Of a DNA stretch of 64,000 bases, positions 57,807 through 64,000 are shown one piece after another; position 1 is the stretch's first letter; every line of letters begins with the position of its first letter. The notes beneath the pieces are model-generated. The model ran no database searches, had not been told where the DNA came from, and saw only the letters and a list, made by a program, of their open reading frames with translations. A program made the translations under genes and the position numbers. Source of the stretch: Flavobacterium sufflavum. GTDB lineage: Bacteria; Bacteroidota; Bacteroidia; Flavobacteriales; Flavobacteriaceae. The stretch covers positions 48,951 to 112,950 of the forward strand of contig NZ_SACJ01000013.1 of the NCBI RefSeq assembly GCF_004016525.1, given 5' to 3'.

Positions 57807-58616
57807 TTAATTTTGGGTTGCAATCTTTAAATCCTCTTGCATTTTATTCCAGGTTTTTGTGTTTAGAATTTTTGCGTAAGTGGTATTCTTTTTTTTGTAA
57901 TACTCAGCGATATACTTGGCTCTTTCTTTAGATTCAGGATGTGTGTTTATCCATGTCAGATATTTTATTGTTTCCTTTTCTGTATCGGATAGTTTATAGA
58001 GGAAATTAGCAAAAGCTTCTGGATTTATTTTTGTTTTGATAAGATAATCAACGGCTTTAATATCGGCTTCTTTTTCCAGTCCTCTGTCAAAAGCGGTAGA
58101 GGATAGTGTTTTTAATGTTTCCTGGATTACTTCCGTATTTCTATTTCCAGTGGTTGTTGAAATTAAAACTGAAATCCCTACTTCTTTAATTAATTTTTTT
58201 AAAACATGATTGAGTTCGATATGCGCAATTTCGTGACAAATTACACCGCTAAGTTCTTCTGGACTGTCTGAATTTGCCAGTAAAGCAGTATAAATAATTA
58301 AATGTCCATTAGGCAAAGCAAAAGCGTTGATTTCATCCTTTTCGATGATATGAACCTTGATCGATTTTCTGTCAATTTTATTGGCTACGCATATTTCGTT
58401 TACAATAGTATCCACGGTAGCAATTACAGAAGGTGTTTTATTTTCTTTCTCCGTTTTTTTGATGATATCCCAAAAAAGAGTTCCTAGTTTTTCTTCTGTT
58501 TTATCGGTAACTTTTTCGGTATTAAAAATTGAAACCCAATCAATTTGCGCTAAAGCAAACCAAGTAGAGAAAAACAATAGTACTCCAATAAAACTTTGTA
58601 TTATAAGCTTTTTCAT
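57807..58616 (-). CDS. M48 family metallopeptidase (exported or membrane-anchored)
   Basis: 269 residues from the ATG at 58616, which overlaps the stop of the upstream gene (TAATG); this overlap decides the start over an ATG five codons earlier. Signal or anchor segment 3-23 (LIIQSFIGVLLFFSTWFALAQ). Zinc site: H128-E129-x-x-H132 in GVICHEIAHIELNH, and the third ligand Glu in GLEKEADIKAVDYL. Substrate-cleft segment EINAFALPNGHLIIYTALL is the usual M48 pattern. The family includes protein quality-control peptidases; the substrate here is unknown. Last gene of a four-gene overlapping operon. Confidence 0.88.
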   Translation of the reverse strand: MKKLIIQSFIGVLLFFSTWFALAQIDWVSIFNTEKVTDKTEEKLGTLFWDIIKKTEKENKTPSVIATVDTIVNEICVANKIDRKSIKVHIIEKDEINAFALPNGHLIIYTALLANSDSPEELSGVICHEIAHIELNHVLKKLIKEVGISVLISTTTGNRNTEVIQETLKTLSSTAFDRGLEKEADIKAVDYLIKTKINPEAFANFLYKLSDTEKETIKYLTWINTHPESKERAKYIAEYYKKKNTTYAKILNTKTWNKMQEDLKIATQN

Positions 58617-59050
58617 TATTTTGATTTGCAAATTAAATTGGTCAGATTACCATAAAACCACCATTCTACGTGGATGCCTTTTCTGGTTTGAATTGCGGTA
58701 TATATTGTTGCAATAAATTCGGTTAAGTTAAAAATGAGCGCCGTAATTAAATAAGCAATGTATTTACTGGAAATTGTCTCTTCTGTAAAAATGATGGATA
58801 CTGTCCACCAAAATCCAAAACTGTTTATAAAAAGAATTGAGAATTGGGAAAGTAAAGCCTGTGTACAATGCCAGCGTACAAAATAGGTTCCTTTGCGATT
58901 GCCGACAAAAAAAATAAATGTTGCAATAAGGTTTATGATGGGTAAAGGCAAGCCAACTATAAGAGCTATTAATGACATTAAATAACTATTTGAGGCTTTT
59001 TCTGCCTCGTGTTCGCTAGGTTCATAACTGAATGAAGTGGTGTTTGTCAT
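58616..59050 (-). CDS. Tic20/DUF4870-like membrane protein
   Basis: 144 residues, about four membrane segments (near 22-48, 64-84, 98-120). The pattern FFVGNRKGTYFVRWHCTQALL and the terminal IQTRKGIHVEWWFYGNL (helical hairpins with conserved basic loops) resemble DUF4870/Tic20-like proteins. The start overlaps the upstream gene by 4 bases (ATGA type) and its stop overlaps the M48 start. Function unknown; operon context suggests a membrane assembly or quality-control unit. Confidence 0.7.
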   Translation of the reverse strand: MTNTTSFSYEPSEHEAEKASNSYLMSLIALIVGLPLPIINLIATFIFFVGNRKGTYFVRWHCTQALLSQFSILFINSFGFWWTVSIIFTEETISSKYIAYLITALIFNLTEFIATIYTAIQTRKGIHVEWWFYGNLTNLICKSK

Positions 59051-59460
59051 AGCTCTTTAGTAATGTTCCAAATCCAGTTAATAATTACTATAAAAATTAA
59101 GGGTATTGCGTATACTGGTTTTCTCAAATAGTACTCCATTTTTTCATAAAACTCAAAAAGCGTTTTTCTCTTAGTAATAATGTCATAAACCATCCAAAGC
59201 GGTGATACTAGCAAAATTATTGTGATAAGATATCCCAACGGATTAATTAATAAGGCTTCAGTAAAATGCCCTTTTGTTAAAGAAATGATGGAACGGGTTG
59301 AACCGCAAGAAGGGCAGGGTATATTTAACGTATGTTTTATAAAACAAGCTTCAACTGATGGATCAGTTTGGCTTTGTGTAGCAACATAATACAGCCAAAT
59401 ATACCCTGCTAAACAGCCAATAAAAATTATGGAGTATAATTTATTTCTGTTTAAAGTCAT
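59047..59460 (-). CDS. DUF2752 family membrane protein
   Basis: 137 residues. The signature CPSCGSTRSI (about 49-58) follows the first membrane helix, with two further helices (about 75-95 and 115-133). DUF2752 proteins are small membrane proteins of unknown function defined by the C-P-x-C-G-x-T-R motif. Its stop overlaps the next start by 4 bases and its start overlaps the TM2 gene stop by one base, so translation is coupled. Confidence 0.85.
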   Translation of the reverse strand: MTLNRNKLYSIIFIGCLAGYIWLYYVATQSQTDPSVEACFIKHTLNIPCPSCGSTRSIISLTKGHFTEALLINPLGYLITIILLVSPLWMVYDIITKRKTLFEFYEKMEYYLRKPVYAIPLIFIVIINWIWNITKEL

Positions 59461-59798
59461 TAATACAGAAATTGTTGCAATTTTTGCATGTTTTTTTCTC
59501 TAGTAGCTTCTTGTATCATGAACCAGTCAATAATTGCCCAAATTCCAAAACCACCACAGGTTAATAATTTCCCAACTCCAAGACCAGTATCGCCAATCAT
59601 GAAACGGTCTATGCCTAATGAACCAGCTAAAATGGAAATAATTAAACTAGTTGTAGGATCTTTTAATTGAAGAGTTGAAATCATTGGCCATTTGGAATCA
59701 TCTAAAACAATTAGTCTTTCTCTGATTGAATTAATGTGATGACTTTCAAAAAATTTAGCATTAGTCATGATAAACATATCTACTTTTTGTGCTTCCAT
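59460..59798 (-). CDS. TM2 domain protein
   Basis: 112 residues. A cytoplasmic N-terminal part (1-45), then the TM2 hairpin (about 48-97): TSLIISILAGSLGIDRFMIGDTGLGVGKLLTCGGFGIWAIIDWFMI, with the conserved G-x-DRF and W-x-x-D-W pattern. TM2 proteins are often coupled to other small membrane genes. First gene of the four-gene operon; the DRF loop is the family hallmark. Function unknown. Confidence 0.85.
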   Translation of the reverse strand: MEAQKVDMFIMTNAKFFESHHINSIRERLIVLDDSKWPMISTLQLKDPTTSLIISILAGSLGIDRFMIGDTGLGVGKLLTCGGFGIWAIIDWFMIQEATREKNMQKLQQFLY

Positions 59799-59916
59799 TT
59801 ATTTTTTGTTTTTTCTGGATGTCTACTACTCTTGTGGCTTTTCGTTTACTCCCCGTTTTTATAGTTGGTTTCTGGTCTCCATTATATTGTATAAGATTCT
59901 TTATTCATGTAAAACA

Positions 59917-59924
59917 CAAAAGTA
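59917..59924 (-). promoter_or_regulatory. Candidate -7 box for the TM2-M48 operon
   Basis: TACTTTTG on the minus strand, 118 bases from the TM2 ATG, giving a long leader of about 110 nt. No closer box was found in the gap 59799-60024, which otherwise shows no gene. Confidence 0.35.
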
Positions 59925-60024
59925 TTATACATAAAAATCTTACTAAGGATTCCAAATATAGTAAAATATTTTTGATGTAATAAGAAAAGTTTTATGCTTA
60001 TGTTTACTCTTTGATTTTCTAGTT

Positions 60025-61308
60025 TTAAAAAAGAAATGCAACAACTAAGCCGATAATGATAAGTATGCTAAAGCTAAAAAGAATTGGTTTTCGAATGGTT
60101 TTTTTAGAAAGGGTGATACTATAAATCATTTTCAGAAGATTGTTGCTTGTTACAGCATTGATAACGGCTGTGGTTAAAATACCATTAGTAATACTCCATT
60201 TACTTTGAAAAATATTGATAATAAAAGGGTCAATATCGGTAATACCAACTACAAAAGATAAAATCTTTATCCCCGAGGTTCCGTATTGTTTGTTGACAAA
60301 ACTTGTAAGTAAGGCAAATACAATAAAGAGAATCCCAAAGACCAGAGAGGTTTTAAATTCAAGTGGGTTAGACATCGAGCTGATTTCCTGTTTTGTTTCA
60401 GTTTTATTAGTTTTTTTTTGGTCTAACCAAAGAAAATATAATGCAAAGAGAGTGGTCACTACTACAAAAAAGCCAAAACTGGGTGCCAGTTGCATTGCTA
60501 TAGGTTTGTTAAACAACAACGCGAGGATGAATATGCGTATAAACATCATCGTTGTGGCTAAGATTATTGCGGCTGTTATTTTATAATCTTCCTCTAATTC
60601 TTTACTTTTTTTAGCTAATATAAAGGTGGTGACTGTACTGCTATAAAGCCCTCCTAAGATGCCGGTGAGTACAATTCCTGATTTTGGAAAAACGAATTTT
60701 TTAAGCAAATAACTGAAATAAGAAATTCCGGAAACAGCTACTATGGCCAGCCAAAATTTATAGGGTGAAATAGTGATGTTTTCCGAAAAGCTTTCGTTAG
60801 GAAGTAATGGAAGAATAACGCCAGCAATTACTAAGAATTCGGCCAAAGTAATGAATTCGTTATCATCTATTTTTTTTGAAAAATCAAATAAGGCTTCTTT
60901 GATTTCGACTAATATTAAAACGGAAACTACTATCAAAATCACTAGCCAATCGGGTTGAGTGTAGATAATAGGAGTGAGGCAAAAAGTTATAAGCGCTACA
61001 ATAATTGAAGTTAGACTGAATTTTTTTTGGTGAAAACCTCTGATGAAATAAAATATAGCAAGAAAGATACTCAAAACGAATCCACCACCCAGAAACGGAA
61101 TTAATGTTGCAGGTGACAGGCTGTAAAGTATAAAGCCAAGTATGCCTATAAGCGTAAAAGCACGATCGGTGCCAAAACGGCTTCCTATGTTTGAATCTAA
61201 AAATTGTCTCCTTTGTTCCAGTCCAATTAATAATGAAAAAAGAACAACCAGGACAAATTTGATTAAATCCGGTGGCAATAGATCTATAAATTCATTTGAT
61301 TCTTTCAT
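60025..61308 (-). CDS. MgtC/SapB family membrane protein with DUF4010 domain
   Basis: 427 residues, about 12 membrane segments. N-terminal MgtC-like part (FVLVVLFSLLIGLEQRRQF, GSRFGTDRAFTLIGILGFIL) and C-terminal DUF4010 part (GISYFSYLLKKFVFPKSGIVLTGILGGLYSSTVTTFILA, GITDIDPFIINIFQ). MgtC proteins modulate ion and ATP homeostasis; the long MgtC-DUF4010 form is a separate and poorly studied type. It follows the VOC genes on the same strand with a 37-bp gap and may be co-transcribed with them. Confidence 0.85.
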   Translation of the reverse strand: MKESNEFIDLLPPDLIKFVLVVLFSLLIGLEQRRQFLDSNIGSRFGTDRAFTLIGILGFILYSLSPATLIPFLGGGFVLSIFLAIFYFIRGFHQKKFSLTSIIVALITFCLTPIIYTQPDWLVILIVVSVLILVEIKEALFDFSKKIDDNEFITLAEFLVIAGVILPLLPNESFSENITISPYKFWLAIVAVSGISYFSYLLKKFVFPKSGIVLTGILGGLYSSTVTTFILAKKSKELEEDYKITAAIILATTMMFIRIFILALLFNKPIAMQLAPSFGFFVVVTTLFALYFLWLDQKKTNKTETKQEISSMSNPLEFKTSLVFGILFIVFALLTSFVNKQYGTSGIKILSFVVGITDIDPFIINIFQSKWSITNGILTTAVINAVTSNNLLKMIYSITLSKKTIRKPILFSFSILIIIGLVVAFLF

Positions 61309-61345
61309 CTTAACTCAGCTTTTTAGAAATCAATTTTTCTATTTC

Positions 61346-61723
61346 TCAGGAAGCATTTTCGTTTACTTCAAAGATTCCAAAAACATTGTTGTCTAAGTCA
61401 ATAAAATAGCCCTGATAGCATCGATTAGGGATGGCAAATTTTGGCATCGCTATTTTTCCGCCGTTGTCTAGTATCTTATTGGCCGTTTCATCAAAGTTGC
61501 TAACCTGAATGGAACTAGTAAAGGCATTTGTTCCGCATTCGGGAGGAGGTATCTTTGCGGGTCGCTGCAAAAGTCCGCCATTGATGCTGTTAGTTTCAAT
61601 CCGATAGTATTCTATGGGAATTTGTTTTTCTCTGATAAACGTCCATTCGAATACATTTTTATAAAATTCAATTTCTCTGTCAGGTTTTGAAGACTGAATT
61701 TCAAAATAGCCTATGGTGTTCAT
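61346..61723 (-). CDS. VOC family protein (glyoxalase/bleomycin-resistance fold)
   Basis: 125 residues. A pair of beta-alpha-beta-beta-beta units: TIGYFEIQSSKPDREIEFYKNVFEWTF and IQVSNFDETANKILDNGGKIAMPKFAIPNRCYQGYFIDLDNNVFGIFE. A single-chain VOC domain, probably dimeric and metal-dependent. Substrate unknown. Adjacent (9 bp) to a second VOC gene. Confidence 0.85.
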   Translation of the reverse strand: MNTIGYFEIQSSKPDREIEFYKNVFEWTFIREKQIPIEYYRIETNSINGGLLQRPAKIPPPECGTNAFTSSIQVSNFDETANKILDNGGKIAMPKFAIPNRCYQGYFIDLDNNVFGIFEVNENAS

Positions 61724-61732
61724 TGTACTAAA

Positions 61733-62170
61733 TTATTTTTTTTCCTGAAAATTAAACATCCAGCGAATTCCAAATTTATCCAGACAACACCCCCATAAAG
61801 CGCTCCAAAATTGATCGCTCAATGGTACAATATCTGAACCGCCTTCGGCTAAAAGATGAAACAATCTTTCAGTTTCTTCTCTGGAATCGGGTTCAAGATT
61901 TATGGTTATATTGTTACCAATTTTCAAAGTATGTCCCATGCTTTCTAATGCATCTGTTCCCATAATTCGTACTCCTCCCAGAATTGGTAAACTAACATGC
62001 ATAACAGCATTCAAATCTTTTTCGGATAGAGGAGGCATTCCTTCATGTGGAGGAGCGTCTTTCATATACATAATTGAACCTTCATAATCAGTTTTAAATA
62101 CTGATTTGTAAAAATTAAAGGCTTCTTCGGTGTTGCCCATAAAGTTGAGGTAAATTGATACGCTTGCCAT
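61733..62170 (-). CDS. VOC family protein, PhnB-like (DUF899/3-demethylubiquinone-type)
   Basis: 145 residues. The opening ASVSIYLNFMGNTEEAFNFYKSVF and the internal MYMKDAPPHEGMPPLSEKDLNAVMHVSLPILGGVRIMGTD, ending SDQFWSALWGCCLDKFGIRWMFN, are the PhnB-like pattern. A different VOC subtype from its downstream neighbour. Between an AHSA1-type gene and the other VOC gene; such runs are common in Bacteroidota, probably as detoxification or ligand-binding modules. Confidence 0.88.
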   Translation of the reverse strand: MASVSIYLNFMGNTEEAFNFYKSVFKTDYEGSIMYMKDAPPHEGMPPLSEKDLNAVMHVSLPILGGVRIMGTDALESMGHTLKIGNNITINLEPDSREETERLFHLLAEGGSDIVPLSDQFWSALWGCCLDKFGIRWMFNFQEKK

Positions 62171-62206
62171 TTTGAATTTAATTTAAAGTTTATATTTTAT
62201 TATTTT

Positions 62207-62665
62207 TCAAATCATTTTTTTTAGTTCTTCTTCTAATCGGTCGAAGTTTTCTTCATTTTTATCGATTACGAACTTTCTAATTTTATTGCATTCTTCAGGA
62301 GTATCGAAAATTTGTTTGAATACTACCTTTGTTTTTTCAGTAGCTATTTCTTCAAATGTTACAACTACTTGAAAAAGGGGCTTTGAATGGCGTTTCCATG
62401 CAATAAGAGCAGGTTTTTCTATTTTGATGAATTCACATTCGTTTGGATAATTCCCTTTGTCAGGTCCGTGCATAATAAAACTCCATTTTCCGCCTACTAT
62501 AAAATCAAATTCATTAAAGGTGTTTGTAAAACCGTTAGGTCCCCACCAATTTTTTAAATGCTCAGGTTCAGACCAGGCACGATAAACAAGTTCTCTGGCG
62601 GTTTCTAAAACTCTGGAAGTTACAATTTCACAGTCAGGTGTTACATTGATAATTTCTGTTGTCAT
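62207..62665 (-). CDS. SRPBCC (AHSA1/START-like) domain protein
   Basis: 152 residues, a single START-like fold: ETARELVYRAWSEPEHLKNWWGPNGFTNTFNEFDFIVGGKWSFIMHGPDKGNYPNE, then LIAWKRHSKPLFQVVVTFEEIATEKTKVVFKQIF. The NWWGP and GGKW motifs are those of the AHSA1 branch. Binds a hydrophobic ligand or acts as a co-chaperone in relatives. First gene of a run with the two VOC genes. Confidence 0.88.
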   Translation of the reverse strand: MTTEIINVTPDCEIVTSRVLETARELVYRAWSEPEHLKNWWGPNGFTNTFNEFDFIVGGKWSFIMHGPDKGNYPNECEFIKIEKPALIAWKRHSKPLFQVVVTFEEIATEKTKVVFKQIFDTPEECNKIRKFVIDKNEENFDRLEEELKKMI

Positions 62666-62798
62666 TTGTTAGATGTTTTTATGAGATTGTTTAGTAATGA
62701 TACTCTTTTTTGCAGATTTAAAAGCAGTATCCAAAACACTAAGTATATAAATTTACAAAAAAAATAATAGCTATTTTAGTAAGTTATTGATTATTTAA

Positions 62799-62836
62799 AA
62801 AGGCTGTCTTAAAGTTTTTACTTCCAGACAGCCTTT
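62799..62836 (-). terminator. Terminator of the PH-domain protein gene
   Basis: 11-bp stem AAAGGCTGTCT / AGACAGCCTTT, 16-nt loop, T run on the minus strand. It shares GGCTGT / ACAGCC with the guaB terminator. Confidence 0.75.
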
Positions 62837-62871
62837 GTGTTTTTTATTATTTCTCGTTAAATAATCTGTTC

Positions 62872-63252
62872 TTATTTAAGTACGTGTGTTGCTAAGACAT
62901 TGTGCACATCATATACATTTACTGATTTGTTGAATTGTTTTTTGATGCTGGGAATTTGTTCGCTAGAAACCCAAATTTTTAATTCAGCATCTAAATCAAA
63001 GGTTCCGGCTGTTTCAATACTAAATCTCGAAATGCTTTTATAAGAAATCGATTTGTATTCAATTTTACTGCCTGTCAAGCCTTGTTTGTCAACCAGAATT
63101 AGCCTTTTGTTGGTGAAAATGAAGGTATCTCTAATTAACTTAAATCCTAATTCAATTTCTTCTCCGTCAATTAATAATTTCCCGTAATCTTTTTGTAATT
63201 CTTCCTGGCTAACAGTTCCTGCGTTTCCAAGTAATGCTGAAAATAATCCCAT
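62872..63252 (-). CDS. PH-domain-like protein (bacterial PH, PF08000 type)
   Basis: 126 residues, cytoplasmic. After a short amphipathic N-terminus (MGLFSALLGNAG) a single bacterial pleckstrin-homology-like domain (about 20-125): YGKLLIDGEEIELGFKLIRDTFIFTNKRLILVDKQGLTGSKIEYKSISYKSISRFSIETAG. These domains form ring-like oligomers; the function is not known. The run TNKRLILVDKQG is the family's most recognisable part. Monocistronic. Confidence 0.85.
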   Translation of the reverse strand: MGLFSALLGNAGTVSQEELQKDYGKLLIDGEEIELGFKLIRDTFIFTNKRLILVDKQGLTGSKIEYKSISYKSISRFSIETAGTFDLDAELKIWVSSEQIPSIKKQFNKSVNVYDVHNVLATHVLK

Positions 63253-63335
63253 ATTTATTTTATTTCTGATTGTTAGTATTTAATTTATTTTTTCTCTTTT
63301 AGCTCTTAGTCTTAATGGAGTTTAATGTTCATTTT

Positions 63336-63833
63336 TCAGTATAAATTTCTGTTAACTTTGTCTAAAATGTCTTTAATCTTCCAATCTTGGATTGTCCAAG
63401 TTTTTTTGTCTTTCGAGGGAATGAAAGTTAGCATGGTTTTGATTGTTTCGGATTTATGTTTTAATGATTCTGAATATTGTATAAAAACATGACAGATCGT
63501 TTTTTCATCCCAATATTCTATTTCTGAACTTAAAATTTTATCAACTTTGAAACTTGTTAATTGATTAAAATATTTATTTACATCAACTTTTATTTTATCA
63601 ATTAAAACTGAACCAGAGAGATTACCTTGACCAGTTTTGTTATAAAAACTCTGTATTTCAATTAACATAGTGTTATCCCACATATCACTTCCTTTTTCAT
63701 ACTTTCTGTTCATATACATTTCCGTTAAATATTCTTTCGATAGTTTTTCTAAAGTATTTTTTATTTCTTTTTCTGTTTGACAGAAACCAAAATTGAAAAA
63801 AAATAAAATTAAAAATGTAATTGTCTTTTGCAT
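63336..63833 (-). CDS. Exported protein of unknown function
   Basis: 165 residues with a signal peptide (1-18, FFFNFGFC-QT). The mature part is mixed alpha/beta: a helical start (EKEIKNTLEKLSKEYLTEMYMN), then strands (FKVDKILSSEIEYWDEKTICHVFIQYSESLKH) and a terminal WTIQDWKIKDILDKVNRNLY. The Cys at the signal-peptide end is followed by Gln, and no lipobox rule is met. The shape recalls NTF2-like folds but I do not assign a family. Right of it (63834-64000) I see no gene. Confidence 0.6.
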   Translation of the reverse strand: MQKTITFLILFFFNFGFCQTEKEIKNTLEKLSKEYLTEMYMNRKYEKGSDMWDNTMLIEIQSFYNKTGQGNLSGSVLIDKIKVDVNKYFNQLTSFKVDKILSSEIEYWDEKTICHVFIQYSESLKHKSETIKTMLTFIPSKDKKTWTIQDWKIKDILDKVNRNLY

Positions 63834-64000
63834 AGATTAGGAAACACTTTACTTATTATCTTCAAATATAATAAAATAACGTGAGTTCGATATAAACTTA
63901 TTGAAAAAGTACTAATTGTTTTGTGTCTAGGAAATTATTTTTCAAAGACGGTTTTTTGTCTGCAAAGTTGTAAGCAATCAGAGCGGAAAAAATATTATTG

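Noticed and set aside
1..64000. Defence island, prophage, integrative element, CRISPR, secondary-metabolite cluster, tRNA or rRNA genes
   Set aside because: None of the expected genes, repeats or RNA signatures could be found on either strand; the gene content is mostly housekeeping.

Overview
The window looks like a chromosomal segment of a Flavobacterium-type bacterium (Bacteroidota, Flavobacteriaceae). Evidence: the DNA is AT-rich; Shine-Dalgarno sequences are essentially absent; many genes are preceded by the Bacteroidota -7 box TAnnTTTG, and a few also have TTTG or TTG about 19 bases upstream of it. The families present also fit: TonB-dependent receptors, DUF4249, DUF4293, DUF3276/PUR, DUF5723, a long NusB, a Rho with a low-complexity insert, monomeric isocitrate dehydrogenase and a cyclophilin-FKBP fusion. 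No rRNA, tRNA, CRISPR array, transposase, prophage or recognisable defence island was seen. Most of the window is housekeeping DNA.

Layout. 0-4 kb: partial response regulator, DUF4293 membrane protein, rho, an RsmB/NOP-type RNA methyltransferase. 4-11 kb: secreted or anchored enzymes and iron uptake (dienelactone-hydrolase-like protein, siderophore TonB receptor with a clear promoter, secreted alpha/beta hydrolase, PafA-type phosphatase). 11-21 kb: nitrogen and central metabolism (lysA, gltD-gltB operon, divergent sucC). 21-26 kb: DUF1456 protein, a BioF-like PLP enzyme with a dipeptide epimerase, a TerB-like protein, uvrB. 26-32 kb: an orphan NrtA/CmpA-type solute-binding protein, a YdeI-like protein, an AT-rich membrane protein flanked by palindromes, rlmF and thiamine pyrophosphokinase. 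32-37 kb: a TonB receptor-DUF4249 pair and a TetR-HMA-like-MFS efflux cassette. 37-43 kb: icd, rplS with a structured leader, trmD, an L,D-transpeptidase and the immunophilin fusion. 43-50 kb: redoxin, CsaA, sulfurtransferase, PUR protein, ABC exporter, nusB-yajC, pepT. 50-58 kb: DUF1003, a coiled-coil secreted protein, pyrD, HMG-CoA lyase, a lipoprotein-DUF5723 pair, guaB. 58-64 kb: an overlapping operon TM2-DUF2752-Tic20/DUF4870-M48 peptidase, then an AHSA1-VOC-VOC-MgtC/DUF4010 run, a PH-domain protein and a small secreted protein.

The most unusual signals are non-coding. A 143-base element at 37163-37305 folds into a four-way junction with no unpaired junction bases, and two of its hairpin loops are complementary (a possible kissing loop). 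A truncated second copy at 48956-49048 keeps the loop sequence while its stem sequence has changed and still pairs. A different structured element (55981-56123) lies upstream of guaB, and rplS has a leader with two mutually exclusive pairings. Several gene ends carry dispersed families of long imperfect palindromes. HMG-CoA lyase has a promoter so close to its ATG that a leaderless mRNA is predicted.
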